Of a stretch of DNA of 64,000 nucleotides, positions 15,898 through 24,644 are shown piece by piece. Under the pieces are notes generated by a model that worked only from the letters and a program-made list of their open reading frames with translations, did no database searches and was not told the DNA's origin. How positions within the stretch are numbered: the stretch's first letter is position 1; each line of letters starts with the position of its first letter. The position numbers and the translations under genes were made by a program. The stretch spans positions 1 through 64,000 of the forward strand of contig CAJFVO010000002.1 in assembly GCA_904420555.1 (NCBI GenBank). Direction: 5' to 3'. The stretch comes from Candidatus Heritagella intestinalis (GTDB lineage: Bacteria > Bacillota > Clostridia > Oscillospirales > Acutalibacteraceae).

Positions 15898-16341
15898 TTA
15901 TCCCTTTACGAAAATGCGAAGCTCTTCCAAAGAGGTCATCCCATTTTTCTCATAAAATCGGAACGCCGGCGCTGTCCGGTCCGTGGTGAGCATGATTCCC
16001 TTGAGGCCCCAGGCCGGCAGGCGGCTTTCGATTTCCTGCAAAAAGCGGCTGCCTATCCCCTGCCCCTGCAAATCATACCGGACGGAAAAGCTGTCGATAT
16101 AGTACTCCATCCCCTGGATCCAGGCTTTTTTCATTCCCAGGCACAGGGCCGCCAGACGGCCGTCCAGCAGCCCGGCAAAGCCCACAAAGTAATTGTTATC
16201 CGCCATATTCCGGAAATAGTCCTCTACCTGCTTTCGGGAATCGTAGGTTTCATTCCAGGGCTCCCGGGAAAAGACATCGATCAGGAAATCCACACTTTCC
16301 TCTAACATCTCCTGCGTCCAGGGAATCACTTGCCATTCCAT
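15898..16341 (-). CDS. GNAT family N-acetyltransferase
   Basis: A 147-residue acetyl-CoA-dependent acetyltransferase. The acetyl-CoA loop is YDLQGQGIGSRFLQ (Q/RxxGxG/A), followed by the C-terminal APAFRFYEKNGM motif typical of GNAT folds. The substrate is unknown. The ATG at 16341 has GGAGGAAG upstream. It is convergent with the metallophosphoesterase and divergent from the esterase gene. Confidence 0.88.
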   Translation of the reverse strand: MEWQVIPWTQEMLEESVDFLIDVFSREPWNETYDSRKQVEDYFRNMADNNYFVGFAGLLDGRLAALCLGMKKAWIQGMEYYIDSFSVRYDLQGQGIGSRFLQEIESRLPAWGLKGIMLTTDRTAPAFRFYEKNGMTSLEELRIFVKG

Positions 16342-16406
16342 GGTTCTTCCTCCTCTATCCGTCTATCCATATCCTACCACGATGGAAAAATCTCCGCAAG
16401 CCCTGC

Positions 16407-16435
16407 TTGTGCTGCCGTATCTTCCGTGCTATGAT
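16407..16435 (+). promoter_or_regulatory. Sigma-A promoter of the esterase gene
   Basis: TTGTGC (16407-16412), 17-base spacer and TATGAT (16430-16435). Transcription would start near 16442, which rules out ATG codons upstream of it as the translation start of the following gene. Confidence 0.65.
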
Positions 16436-16483
16436 ACTCTCAAAAGGGGAAACCCTATTTTTACAATAAGGAAGTGCGCTGTT

Positions 16484-17875
16484 TTGGTTGGAGTTTTTAT
16501 CAGATTCGGGCCTGAGAATTGGCAGATTTTTCAGCAAACCCACGGTTTTGCCTGTATCCGTGCAGGCGGGGAATATGTGATTCCAGAGGGCCGGGAGATT
16601 GCTTCCCCGGTGGTATACGTCAGGATCCTGCGGGAGGACAGCGGGATAGAGGTATTGGGCTGGCAGCGTGCCCGGCTGCTCCCAGGAGAAAAGTGGGAGA
16701 CAGAACTCACCGTCCCTGCCGGGGGCCTGTACCGCCTAGAGACTACCCTGCTGGACGAAGGCGATCCCGTGCTGGAATGGGGCGTCCGGGGGGATATGCG
16801 CCACCATCTGGGCGTTGGGGACCTGTATGTCATTGCCGGCCAGAGCAATTCTGCCGGATACGGCAAAGAACCCGCCTATGACCCGCCGGAGCTGGGGGTC
16901 CATCTGTGCCGGAACAATCTGCACTGGGACTTGGCTTCGCATCCCATGAATGATTCCACCGACTCAGCCCATCCGGCCAATCTGGAAGGCTGCAACACCG
17001 GGGCCTGCCCCTATCTGTCCTTTGCCAAAACCCTCCATCGGGAACTGGGATACCCTATCGGCCTGATACAATCCTCTCTGGGCGGCTCTCCCCTCTCCCA
17101 GTGGAACCCGGAAGAGGACGGAAGCCTGTACCGCTCTATGATGGAGACGCTGCGTTCCCAGGGCGGTCAGGTAACGGGAGTCCTCTGGTATCAGGGCTGC
17201 ACCGACGCGGAAAACGGGCAGGCGGACAGCTATTTCTCCCGGTTCGCCCAAACCGTGTCGGCTTTCCGGAAAGAAATGGGTGCGGAGATTCCCTGGCTCA
17301 CCATCCAACTGAACCGGCGCTTAGCCTATGAGGATGGTCTGCCCTTTGATGAAGGCTGGGGCACTGTCCGGGAAGCCCAGCGGCAGGCCGCCCGGAAAAT
17401 CCCGGGGATTTCCATAGTTCCCGCCATTGACTGTAGTCTCAGCGACGGCATTCACAACACCGCTGCCGCCAATGTAGTGCTGGGAGAACGGCTGGCCGCG
17501 GCGACTCTCCGGGACATCTATCACCGCTCTTGGAGCCATCCCGCCCCCGATTTGGAATCAGCAGTGCTGACGGCCCCGGATGTTGTCGAACTCACCTTCT
17601 CCCCTGTGGCCGGGCGAATCTACGGCTATGATTCCGTTTTGGTTGACCGGAATGCCTTCACCGTTTGGAGCGGAGACAAGTCCCTTTCTATTAAGGCAGC
17701 AGAATATTTTGATCATAAAATCCGCCTCCACCTGTCAGAGCCGGCACAGGAGCCTTGCCAGGTTTCCGCCGGCTGGCAGATGGAGCCTCCCGCTCGCCTG
17801 CCGGTGGATTTCGCCACCCATTTGCCGATTTTGGCCTTCCATCGCGTGGAAGTTGCTACAGAATCTACACTTTAA
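16484..17875 (+). CDS. Sialate O-acetylesterase-like SGNH hydrolase
   Basis: A carbohydrate esterase of the SASA (formerly DUF303) type, about 464 residues. The catalytic blocks are VIAGQSNSAG (Ser block), GLIQSSLGGSPLSQW, VLWYQGCTDA, and SDGIHNT (Asp-x-x-His block). An N-terminal beta-rich part precedes the hydrolase and a further beta region follows it. No signal peptide is visible, so it would act in the cytoplasm on imported deacetylation substrates. The frame is open from 16340, but the promoter at 16407-16435 lies inside that extension; the TTG at 16484 with AGGAAG upstream is the best start, still uncertain. It is followed by the SIR2-like gene after 17 bases. Confidence 0.82.
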   Translation: MVGVFIRFGPENWQIFQQTHGFACIRAGGEYVIPEGREIASPVVYVRILREDSGIEVLGWQRARLLPGEKWETELTVPAGGLYRLETTLLDEGDPVLEWGVRGDMRHHLGVGDLYVIAGQSNSAGYGKEPAYDPPELGVHLCRNNLHWDLASHPMNDSTDSAHPANLEGCNTGACPYLSFAKTLHRELGYPIGLIQSSLGGSPLSQWNPEEDGSLYRSMMETLRSQGGQVTGVLWYQGCTDAENGQADSYFSRFAQTVSAFRKEMGAEIPWLTIQLNRRLAYEDGLPFDEGWGTVREAQRQAARKIPGISIVPAIDCSLSDGIHNTAAANVVLGERLAAATLRDIYHRSWSHPAPDLESAVLTAPDVVELTFSPVAGRIYGYDSVLVDRNAFTVWSGDKSLSIKAAEYFDHKIRLHLSEPAQEPCQVSAGWQMEPPARLPVDFATHLPILAFHRVEVATESTL

Positions 17876-17892
17876 AAAAGGAGGTTTCTTCC

Positions 17893-18876
17893 ATGGATTC
17901 TACGCAGAAACCCCAAGTCCTTCTTCTCGGAAATGGCCTATTACAAGCTTACGGCGGCATTTCCTGGGAGCAACTTCTTCAACAAATTGCTAACCGGGAT
18001 GACCTTCCCAAAAAGAAGGACCGGTATGGCGAACATTTGGATTTAGAAAGTCCCATGCCTTTACGAGCCATAATCGTCACGAAAGATCACGTTGACGAAG
18101 CGATGAAAAATGTAGAAAATCAAAGTTTCTTTTATGGAAGAGAACCCAGTAGGGAGCTGAGAGAAGCTCTATGCCGGCTGCTTTCTATGGGATTTGACCA
18201 TATTCTTACTACCAATTACAGCTATGAACTGGAAGAGGCCGCCCTTCCCCAAATTATCTGCCGTCAAAATAATACTGTTAACAAAGCAAAAACCGATCGG
18301 AAGCTTCGGGAATTTCAACGGCACACAACCGAAGTATCCCAGGCCGAACCTAAATTTTTACTGCACACATACTATGCAGTGCCATATCATGGCCGGGAAA
18401 ATAAGATCTGGCATATTCATGGAGAGGCCCGGAAACCCAACAGCATGATGCTGGGCCATTATTACTACGGCTCTCTTCTTCGAAGATGTCAGGATCTTCT
18501 TTCAAAACGCCGGAATCTGTATGCGGAAAACCAAAAGGCCGGAGTGGAAATTCCTGTCAAAAGCTGGTTGGATGCCTTCATTCTGGGAGACGTGTATTGC
18601 TTGGGTTTTGGCTTCGGCCTTTCCGAGATGGATTTGTGGTGGCTGTTGAACCGAAAAAAACGGGAGAAAGCCACAAACAAAGGAAAACTCTATTTTTATG
18701 ATCCAGCAGAATCAAGCCCTTCTAAATTTAATGAAAAGTACGAACTGCTTTCTCTCTTGGAGGCAGAAGTGCGAAGCTGTGGAATAACAAAAACGGATCC
18801 ACTCACCCCTTCTTTTTATCCCAGCTTTTATCAGGCCGCTATGGATGATATGGAAACTTGTCTTGCTAAAAAATAA
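17893..18876 (+). CDS. SIR2-like domain protein, possible phage-defence NADase
   Basis: A 327-residue protein of the SIR2_2 type. The NAD-binding signs are LLLGNGLLQAYGG (near residues 10-19), ILTTNYSYELE (TTNY at 106-109), and IWHIHGEARKP (His174 and His176), with a late GDVYCLGFGFGLSEMDLWWL block. The AAGGAGG site places the start at 17893. Family members include protein deacylases and, in bacterial immunity, NAD-degrading effectors that act alone or with partners. No prophage integrase, TIR, HerA or Argonaute gene is adjacent; the only neighbour on its likely transcript is the esterase. Lower G+C than the flanking genes suggests acquisition. A defence role is inferred. Confidence 0.75.
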   Translation: MDSTQKPQVLLLGNGLLQAYGGISWEQLLQQIANRDDLPKKKDRYGEHLDLESPMPLRAIIVTKDHVDEAMKNVENQSFFYGREPSRELREALCRLLSMGFDHILTTNYSYELEEAALPQIICRQNNTVNKAKTDRKLREFQRHTTEVSQAEPKFLLHTYYAVPYHGRENKIWHIHGEARKPNSMMLGHYYYGSLLRRCQDLLSKRRNLYAENQKAGVEIPVKSWLDAFILGDVYCLGFGFGLSEMDLWWLLNRKKREKATNKGKLYFYDPAESSPSKFNEKYELLSLLEAEVRSCGITKTDPLTPSFYPSFYQAAMDDMETCLAKK

Positions 18877-18923
18877 AGGCCGTCGGTCTACCTTTTGGAA
18901 AAGGGAAATCCATGCTCTTCTTG

Positions 18924-18952
18924 TTGACATTCGTTGTCTGACAAGATATAAT
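18924..18952 (+). promoter_or_regulatory. Strong sigma-A promoter of ilvD
   Basis: Perfect TTGACA (18924-18929), 17-base spacer and perfect TATAAT (18947-18952). An ATG at 18951 lies within the -10 box, so it cannot be the ilvD start. Confidence 0.88.
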
Positions 18953-18995
18953 GAGATTATACAACTCGGAACGAAACTTAGAAGGAGGCTTTCCC

Positions 18996-20660
18996 TTGAG
19001 AAGCGATGCAGTGACCAAAGGCGTGAAGAGCGCCACCCACCGCGCCTTGTTCAACGCCCTGGGATTTACCAAAGAGGAATTGGAGCGTCCGCTGGTCGGC
19101 GTGGTCAGCTCCCAGAATGACATTGTTCCCGGCCACATGAACCTGGATAAAATCGTGGAGGCTGTGAAAACCGGCGTTTCCATGGCCGGCGGCACCCCCA
19201 TTGTGTTTCCGGCTATCGCGGTGTGCGACGGCCTGGCTATGGGCCATCAGGGCATGAAATACTCCCTGGTCACCCGGGATCTCATTGCCGACTCCACCGA
19301 GGCTATGACTATGGCCCACGCCCTGGACGCCCTGGTGATGGTGCCCAACTGCGATAAAAACGTCCCCGGCCTGCTCATGGCTGCGGCCCGGCTCAACGTG
19401 CCCACGATTTTTGTCAGCGGCGGCCCCATGCTGGCCGGCACTGTGGATGGCTGTAAGGTGAGCTTCTCCAGCATTTCCGAGGCCGTGGGCGCCTACAACG
19501 CCGGCAAGATCGATGACGCCAAGCTGCTGGATTTTGAAAACCACACCTGCCCCACCTGCGGCTCCTGCTCCGGTATGTACACCGCCAACTCCATGAACTG
19601 CCTCACCGAGGTGCTGGGCATGGGCCTGCCGGGCAACGGCACCATTCCGGCTGTCTACTCGGAGCGCATCCGCCTGGCCAAGCACGCCGGTATGCAGATT
19701 ATGGAGCTCATTAAAAAGGACATTCGGCCCCGGGATATTATGACCGAAGCGGCCTTCCGCAACGCCCTGACCATGGATATGGCTCTGGGATGCAGCACCA
19801 ACAGCATGCTTCATCTGCCGGCCATTGCCCATGAGGCGGGCATTGAGCTGAACGTGGACATCGCCAACGACATCAGCGAAAAGACCCCCAACCTGTGCCA
19901 TCTGGCTCCTGCCGGCCCCCATCACATGGAGGACCTCAACGCTGCCGGCGGCGTGTACGCCGTAATGAAGGAAATCAGCAAGCTGGGCCTGCTGAACCTG
20001 GACGTAATGACCTGCACCGGCAAAACCATGGGCGAAAATATTGCCAACAGCGTCAACCGGAACCCGGAGGTCATCCGGCCTGTGGAAAACCCCTACAGCC
20101 CCACCGGCGGCATCGCCGTGCTCCGGGGCAACCTGGCGCCGGATTCCTGCGTAGTAAAGCGCTCCGCCGTGGCGCCGGAAATGCTCAAGCACACCGGCCC
20201 TGCCCGGGTCTTTGACTGTGAAGAGGACGCCCTGGCAGCCATTAACAGCGGCAAGATTGTAGACGGCGATGTGGTGGTCATCCGCTATGAAGGCCCCAAG
20301 GGCGGCCCGGGGATGCGGGAAATGCTGAATCCCACCTCGGCCATTGTAGGCCGCGGCCTGGGCAGCACCGTAGCCCTCATCACGGACGGCCGCTTCTCCG
20401 GCGCTACCCGCGGCGCTGCTATCGGCCACGTTTCCCCCGAAGCCGCAGTAGGCGGCCCCATCGCTCTGGTGGAAGAGGGGGACATGATCTCTATCGACAT
20501 CATGGGGCACTCCATTAAGCTGGAGGTTTCCGATGAAGAGCTGGCCCGGAGGAAGGCCGCTTGGAAACCCCGCCAGCCTAAAATCACCACCGGCTACTTG
20601 GCCCGCTACGCGGCGCTGGTGACCTCCGGAAACCGGGGCGCTATCCTGGAAGCAAAATAA
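18996..20660 (+). CDS. ilvD: Dihydroxy-acid dehydratase
   Basis: A 554-residue iron-sulfur enzyme that dehydrates 2,3-dihydroxy-isovalerate and -methylvalerate to 2-keto acids, the third common step of valine and isoleucine synthesis. The cluster cysteines are in PNCDKNVPG and [18 protein letters not shown], and the substrate loop is GRFSGATRG. The TTG start at 18996 is supported by AGAAGGAGG nine bases upstream and by the promoter position. The other ilv genes are not in the window, so ilvD stands alone with a strong promoter and its own terminator. Confidence 0.97.
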   Translation: MRSDAVTKGVKSATHRALFNALGFTKEELERPLVGVVSSQNDIVPGHMNLDKIVEAVKTGVSMAGGTPIVFPAIAVCDGLAMGHQGMKYSLVTRDLIADSTEAMTMAHALDALVMVPNCDKNVPGLLMAAARLNVPTIFVSGGPMLAGTVDGCKVSFSSISEAVGAYNAGKIDDAKLLDFENHTCPTCGSCSGMYTANSMNCLTEVLGMGLPGNGTIPAVYSERIRLAKHAGMQIMELIKKDIRPRDIMTEAAFRNALTMDMALGCSTNSMLHLPAIAHEAGIELNVDIANDISEKTPNLCHLAPAGPHHMEDLNAAGGVYAVMKEISKLGLLNLDVMTCTGKTMGENIANSVNRNPEVIRPVENPYSPTGGIAVLRGNLAPDSCVVKRSAVAPEMLKHTGPARVFDCEEDALAAINSGKIVDGDVVVIRYEGPKGGPGMREMLNPTSAIVGRGLGSTVALITDGRFSGATRGAAIGHVSPEAAVGGPIALVEEGDMISIDIMGHSIKLEVSDEELARRKAAWKPRQPKITTGYLARYAALVTSGNRGAILEAK

Positions 20661-20680
20661 CATCATTCTCCTATACAAAA

Positions 20681-20712
20681 GGCTCGCCGATTGCACTCGG
20701 CGGGCCTTTTTC
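20681..20712 (+). terminator. Terminator after ilvD
   Basis: Hairpin GGCTCGCCGA/TCGGCGGGCC with a short loop, then TTTTT on the plus strand. It separates ilvD from the portal gene. Confidence 0.8.
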
Positions 20713-20812
20713 TCTGCAAAACAGGGGAGCGCATTCCCGCCTTTTCCCGTATCATACAGTCGCGCCCCGCTTTTGTAAAAAGCGAATTACGGCGGGAAAG
20801 GAAGAATTCTTC

Positions 20813-22567
20813 ATGGAAAACAAAACTTGGACCCCCGAACCGGAACCGGTGATTGGCCCGGCGGAAGTCCGGGCGGCGGCGGAACTGCTGAAAAAATACC
20901 GGCAGGGCAAGGCCAACCTGGAAAAGCGGGTCATCGAAAACGAACAGTGGTTTAAAATGCGCCACTGGGAGCACTTCCGGAAAAACTCCCGGGCCGGCGA
21001 CCCGGAACCGGCCTCGGCCTGGCTCTTCAACTCCATTGCCAACAAACACGCCGACGCCATGGACAACTACCCGGAGCCCAACGTCCTTCCCCGGGAGGAG
21101 AGCGACCGGAAAGCCGCTCAGATGCTGGGAGCTATCCTTCCGGTGATTTTGGAGCGGAACCAGTTTGAACGCACCTACTCCGACGTCTGGTGGAAAAAGC
21201 TGAAAAGCGGCACCGGCATTTACGGGGTCTTTTGGAACCCTGACCGGGAAAACGGCCTGGGGGACATTGACATCCGGCCGGTGGATATGCTCAATATCTT
21301 CTGGGAGCCGGGCATCCGGGATTTGCAGGACAGCCGGGACCTGTTTACCGTGGAGCTGCGGGACAACGCCCTGTTGGAAGAGGAATATCCCCAGCTCCGG
21401 GGCACCTTACACACCTCCGCTCTGGAAATGGGCCAGTACCTCTATGACGACAGTGTAGACACCAGCGAAAAATCCGCCGTAGTGGACTGGTACTACAAGC
21501 GGAACGGCCTGCTTCATTACTGCAAGTTCGTCAATGACACGGTGCTCTTTGCCAGCGAAAACAATCCCCTCCTCCGGGAAAGCGGCTGGTATGACCACGG
21601 CCAGTACCCCTTTGTGGCGGACACCCTGTTCCCCGATGAAGGGACCCCTGCCGGCTTTGGCTATGTGGACGTCATGAAGGACTGTCAGATGTATATCGAC
21701 AAGCTGAATCAGGCGATGCTCCGCCACGCCATGATGGCCTCCCGGAAGCGCTATTTTATCCGGGACAACGGCTCTGTCAACGAAAAGGAATTTGCCGACT
21801 GGAACCGGGACTTTATCCATGTTTCCGGCTCCGGCCTGGGGGAGGACAGCATCCGGGAAGTGAATATCGGGGCCATTGACAGCCTGATTCCCAACCTGCT
21901 CTCCCAAAAAATCGAGGAAATGAAGGAGACCAGCGGCAACCGGGACTTTTCCCAGGGCAGCACCAGCGGCGGCGTCACGGCGGCCAGCGCCATTGCCGCT
22001 CTGCAGGAGGCGGGCAGCAAGCTTTCCCGTGACATGATTAAGGGCAGCTATCGGGCCTTTGCCCAGCTGAACTACCTGTGTATTGAGCTGATCCGGCAGT
22101 TTTACACGGAACCCCGGTGCTTCCGGATTGTGGGGACGGAAGGCGAGGAATATTTCAGCGTGGACAACCGCACGTTGCGGCCGCAGTCCCAGGGGAGCGC
22201 CTTTGGTCTGGATTTGGGCAACCGCCTGCCGGTTTTTGATATTCGGGTTACCAGCCAGAAGGCCTCTCCCTTCAGCAAGGCCGCCCAGAATGAGCTGGCA
22301 AAGGAACTGTATTCTCTGGGCTTCTTCCGGCCGGATATGGGCGAGCAGGCCCTGGCCGCTCTGGAAATGATGGACTTTGAAGGCAAGGAGATGGTGAAAA
22401 AATCCGTCTCCGAAAACTTGCAGCTCCAGCAACAGCTTGCCAAAATGCAGGAGCAGCTCACGCAGATGGCCAAGCTGGTGACGTCCGGTTCCGCAGCCCC
22501 CGCCATGGAAGAACCGGATTCCACGCAGGAACAGACAGAACCCACAGAACCAGAGGCCGCATCTTGA
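20813..22567 (+). CDS. Phage portal protein homologue (orphan)
   Basis: A 584-residue protein recognised as a tailed-phage portal of the kind found in Clostridia chromosomes. Features are an N-terminal charged helix region, a block with WLFNSIANKHADAMDNYPEP (near 65-85), the segment SGTGIYGVFWNP, and QMYIDKLNQAMLRHAMMASR (near 287-306), which resembles the portal stem helices. A Gln/Met-rich coiled coil (about 530-555) precedes an acidic C-terminal tail. Portals form the dodecameric DNA gate of a phage capsid. No capsid, tail or integrase gene is adjacent. Codon use is host-like and the frame intact, suggesting long residence or retained function. The start has GGAAG upstream. Confidence 0.75.
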   Translation: MENKTWTPEPEPVIGPAEVRAAAELLKKYRQGKANLEKRVIENEQWFKMRHWEHFRKNSRAGDPEPASAWLFNSIANKHADAMDNYPEPNVLPREESDRKAAQMLGAILPVILERNQFERTYSDVWWKKLKSGTGIYGVFWNPDRENGLGDIDIRPVDMLNIFWEPGIRDLQDSRDLFTVELRDNALLEEEYPQLRGTLHTSALEMGQYLYDDSVDTSEKSAVVDWYYKRNGLLHYCKFVNDTVLFASENNPLLRESGWYDHGQYPFVADTLFPDEGTPAGFGYVDVMKDCQMYIDKLNQAMLRHAMMASRKRYFIRDNGSVNEKEFADWNRDFIHVSGSGLGEDSIREVNIGAIDSLIPNLLSQKIEEMKETSGNRDFSQGSTSGGVTAASAIAALQEAGSKLSRDMIKGSYRAFAQLNYLCIELIRQFYTEPRCFRIVGTEGEEYFSVDNRTLRPQSQGSAFGLDLGNRLPVFDIRVTSQKASPFSKAAQNELAKELYSLGFFRPDMGEQALAALEMMDFEGKEMVKKSVSENLQLQQQLAKMQEQLTQMAKLVTSGSAAPAMEEPDSTQEQTEPTEPEAAS

Positions 22568-22902
22568 TGCAGATAGATTTCCAACAGGAGAGAGGGCAGA
22601 TACAAATCCGTATCCAGGGCCATGCCGGGTATGCGCCCGCCGGGGAAGACATTGTCTGCGCAGCGACCTCTATGCTGGGGGCTTTGCTGGAAGAGACCCT
22701 TCTCCGGGAAAATACCCAGGGTGGCCTGCGTTTCCTGTCCGTACAAAAGAGCAACGGAGTCCTGGAATTGGATTTCTCCCCTACCCTCTCCGGCTGGAGC
22801 CGCTTGTCCCCGGTACTGGAAGCCGTGGAACACGGCTTCCGATTGTTGGCAGACCAGTATCCCAGCTATGTTTCTCTAGACCACCAGCTTTTCCCATCCT
22901 AA
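22567..22902 (+). CDS. Prp-type ribosomal-processing cysteine protease homologue
   Basis: A 111-residue protein of the Prp (YsxB/DUF464) family. The catalytic pair is His19 in GHAGYAPAGEDI and Cys31 in IVCAATSML. In Firmicutes Prp removes the N-terminal extension of ribosomal protein L27, and in staphylococcal phage 80-alpha the same protease processes capsid and scaffold proteins. The housekeeping gene normally lies between rplU and rpmA; neither is here. Instead its ATG overlaps the stop of the portal gene by one base, so the two are translationally coupled. That favours a phage-type maturation role, although it could also be the cell's only Prp. Confidence 0.82.
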   Translation: MQIDFQQERGQIQIRIQGHAGYAPAGEDIVCAATSMLGALLEETLLRENTQGGLRFLSVQKSNGVLELDFSPTLSGWSRLSPVLEAVEHGFRLLADQYPSYVSLDHQLFPS

Positions 22903-22909
22903 AACCACA

Positions 22910-22948
22910 AAAAGCCCGACTGTGCTCCTCTTAGGGAGCCAATCGGGC
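22910..22948. terminator. Bidirectional terminator between portal-Prp and PTP genes
   Basis: Long hairpin with outer arms AAAGCCCGA/TCGGGCTTT and inner paired GCTCC/GGGAGC, flanked by A- and T-rich tails. It can serve both converging genes. Confidence 0.75.
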
Positions 22949-22971
22949 TTTTGCTTTGTCTGCATTCACTT

Positions 22972-23451
22972 TTATTTGTGATTTTTTTCGAGTCTACCCT
23001 CTCTGCAAATGGTTTCCAGCAAGGCCGCACAGCCCCGGGTTACATCCTCATAGGTCTGGTCAAAATCCCCGGTATACCAGGGGTCCGCCACCTCCCGGTC
23101 CTCTCCGCAGAAGTGCAGGAGCATGGAGACCTTCCCCCAGTCCTCTTCCCGGAGGATCCCCTTCATATTCCGCAGGTTCCACCGGTCCATACCGATGAGA
23201 TAGTCGTAGTCTTTGCCATCCCGGGCTGTCATCTGGGTGGCCCGGCGATGCTCTGTAGGAATGCCAGCCTCCCGCAGCTTATTCCGGGTACCGGGATGCA
23301 CATCATTGCCGATTTCCTCCCGGCTGGTGGCGGCGGAACGGATGAGGAACTCTCCTTCCAGTCCCTTTTTCCGAACCAGGTCTTTCATGACGAATTCCGC
23401 CATAGGGCTGCGGCAAATATTTCCATGGCACACAAAAAGTATTTTTGTCAT
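22972..23451 (-). CDS. Low-molecular-weight protein-tyrosine phosphatase
   Basis: A 159-residue cytoplasmic phosphatase. The P-loop CHGNICRSP (Cys8 to Arg14, CX5R followed by S-P) sits at the N-terminus, and the general-acid loop is ADPWYTGDF. These enzymes reverse bacterial tyrosine or arginine phosphorylation, often in capsule control or stress; no kinase gene is adjacent to point to a partner. It is monocistronic. Confidence 0.93.
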   Translation of the reverse strand: MTKILFVCHGNICRSPMAEFVMKDLVRKKGLEGEFLIRSAATSREEIGNDVHPGTRNKLREAGIPTEHRRATQMTARDGKDYDYLIGMDRWNLRNMKGILREEDWGKVSMLLHFCGEDREVADPWYTGDFDQTYEDVTRGCAALLETICREGRLEKNHK

Positions 23452-23600
23452 GGTACTATAATCCTTTCGTAAATCCTCGCGATGACAACCGCATCGTAAA
23501 AACTCTTTTTACAATTGGTCAGTTCTCTCGGCCTCATTATACCGTATTTTACAAGAAAAGTACAGGCCGCGGTCGATGCTTTTGGAAGGAGAGAAAATGA

Positions 23601-24206
23601 TTACCGCACGATGCGGTGGCGGCACATCCCAGTTTTCCCGCATTCCGGGCAGGTCAATCTGCGCCGGGTCAGGGTATGGTAGCCCTTGACATACTGCCCC
23701 ATGGTAGGGACAAAAAGGGCTTTGCAGTGGGGGCACTCGTAATATCCGGCCTTTACTTCCAACATAGCGGCGGCCCAGATGCCTGCCACCGCCGTTGCCA
23801 CAGCCAGTATCAGCACCGCAATCCGTGCCGGCGTGGGCAGGGGAAGAAAAGCGGCGATTACCACCAGGGCGCACACCGCAATGATGGTAATTACCCCGCA
23901 GATTACCGACAGCGCCATCCGTTTTTTGTTTTCCTCGTTTTCTTTTAGCAGTCCCATCATGTTTTCCTCCGCATTTTTTTGATACTCTGACGGGGAAATC
24001 TTCTCCCCTGTCAGCAAGTCGTTAACCGTCATATGCAGGGCCTCGCACAGTGGCAGCATGAGAGAGGCTTCCGGCAGCCCTTTTCCGCATTCCCATTTGG
24101 AAACGGTTTTATCGCTGATGGATAAAAGCTCCGCCAACTGCCTTTGGGTCAAGCCCTGGTCTTTGCGCATTTGGGCGATAAATTTCCCGATTTTGATTTG
24201 ATCCAC
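23601..24206 (-). CDS. XRE-family regulator with membrane and zinc-ribbon segment
   Basis: A 201-residue protein. Residues 8-62 are an XRE helix-turn-helix (LTQRQLAELLSISDKTVSKW). Two hydrophobic segments (about 100-122 and 126-148) suggest membrane insertion, followed by a Cys-rich zinc-ribbon-like tail with YECPHCKALF and LTCPECGKTGMCRH. Such HTH-membrane-zinc proteins are common, poorly characterised Firmicutes regulators. The GTG start at 24206 has AAAGGAGG 8 bases upstream. A dyad and a repeat of the same motif upstream (24266-24299) look like its operator. Confidence 0.82.
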   Translation of the reverse strand: MDQIKIGKFIAQMRKDQGLTQRQLAELLSISDKTVSKWECGKGLPEASLMLPLCEALHMTVNDLLTGEKISPSEYQKNAEENMMGLLKENEENKKRMALSVICGVITIIAVCALVVIAAFLPLPTPARIAVLILAVATAVAGIWAAAMLEVKAGYYECPHCKALFVPTMGQYVKGYHTLTRRRLTCPECGKTGMCRHRIVR

Positions 24207-24265
24207 AGGAATCGCCTCCTTTCGTCAATAGAATACCAGGAAAAACAGCGGAATTCCACACACGA

Positions 24266-24299
24266 AGCGTAGAATTTCGCCTGTCTACGGAGCGTAGAA
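24266..24299. promoter_or_regulatory. Operator-like dyad and repeat upstream of the XRE gene
   Basis: AGCGTAGAA occurs at 24266-24274 and 24291-24299, 25 bases apart. The second copy forms a perfect dyad TCTACG-GAG-CGTAGA (24284-24298). The position 60-95 bases ahead of the XRE gene, between it and the divergent secreted protease gene, suits autoregulation or shared control. Confidence 0.5.
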
Positions 24300-24446
24300 C
24301 ACCTGATTCTTTGCGGAAAACCTATCCCGCCACCTTGATAGACGCGGTATTACCCTCTTTGATAACTGATTTTATTTTGTAAAAATAAAAATTTTAAATT
24401 TGTAATAAATTCCAAAAAATTGTAAATTGTTTGTGTACATAGCGCA

Positions 24447-24475
24447 TTGAAAAATTTAGAGAAATCATCTAAAAT
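24447..24475 (+). promoter_or_regulatory. Putative promoter of the secreted-protease island
   Basis: TTGAAA (24447-24452), 17-base spacer, TAAAAT (24470-24475) in a very AT-rich stretch. Transcription would start near 24482, giving a leader of about 160 bases. Between 24300 and 24446 I see only AT-rich sequence. Confidence 0.5.
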
Positions 24476-24481
24476 ATAAAT

Positions 24482-24644
24482 GTAAGATTTGTACGGATTT
24501 GCAAGACAGAAAAGAGGTGATTCCAATGGTTCCGTCCCAACGGTAAGCGCTGGGTTCGGGCAAGCACGTCCGGCCTCAGCATAGGCCCTTTGCCGGGAGG
24601 AATCCGCCAGCTGCGGGGACTCCCAAGAGCGGACGTGTCCGTAT
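24482..24644 (+). promoter_or_regulatory. Structured 5' leader, unknown riboregulator class
   Basis: This leader is GC-rich although its surroundings are AT-rich. It can form a perfect 8-bp stem CACGTCCG/CGGACGTG (24567-24574 with 24632-24639), enclosing a GGCC hairpin (24573-24588) and an imperfect hairpin GGGAG...CTCCC with an inner CCGC/GCGG stem and loop CAGCT (24596-24626). That is a three-way-junction shape typical of riboswitches. The 3' strand ends 5 bases before the protease ATG, which lacks its own Shine-Dalgarno. A six-codon ORF (24526-24546, MVPSQR) with an excellent AGAGGTG site precedes it. It does not match the TPP, FMN, SAM, glycine, cobalamin, c-di-GMP or ydaO cores as I know them. 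Confidence 0.5.

Noticed and set aside
18951-18995. ATG at 18951 as the ilvD start
   Set aside because: It lies in the -10 box of a perfect sigma-A promoter; the TTG at 18996 has the AGGAGG site.
24482-24644. c-di-AMP (ydaO) riboswitch or cobalamin riboswitch ahead of the secreted protease
   Set aside because: A short AAUCCGCCAGCU stretch recalls ydaO, but the GGGGUGAAUC and GUAGGG core elements are missing, and no B12-box is seen.
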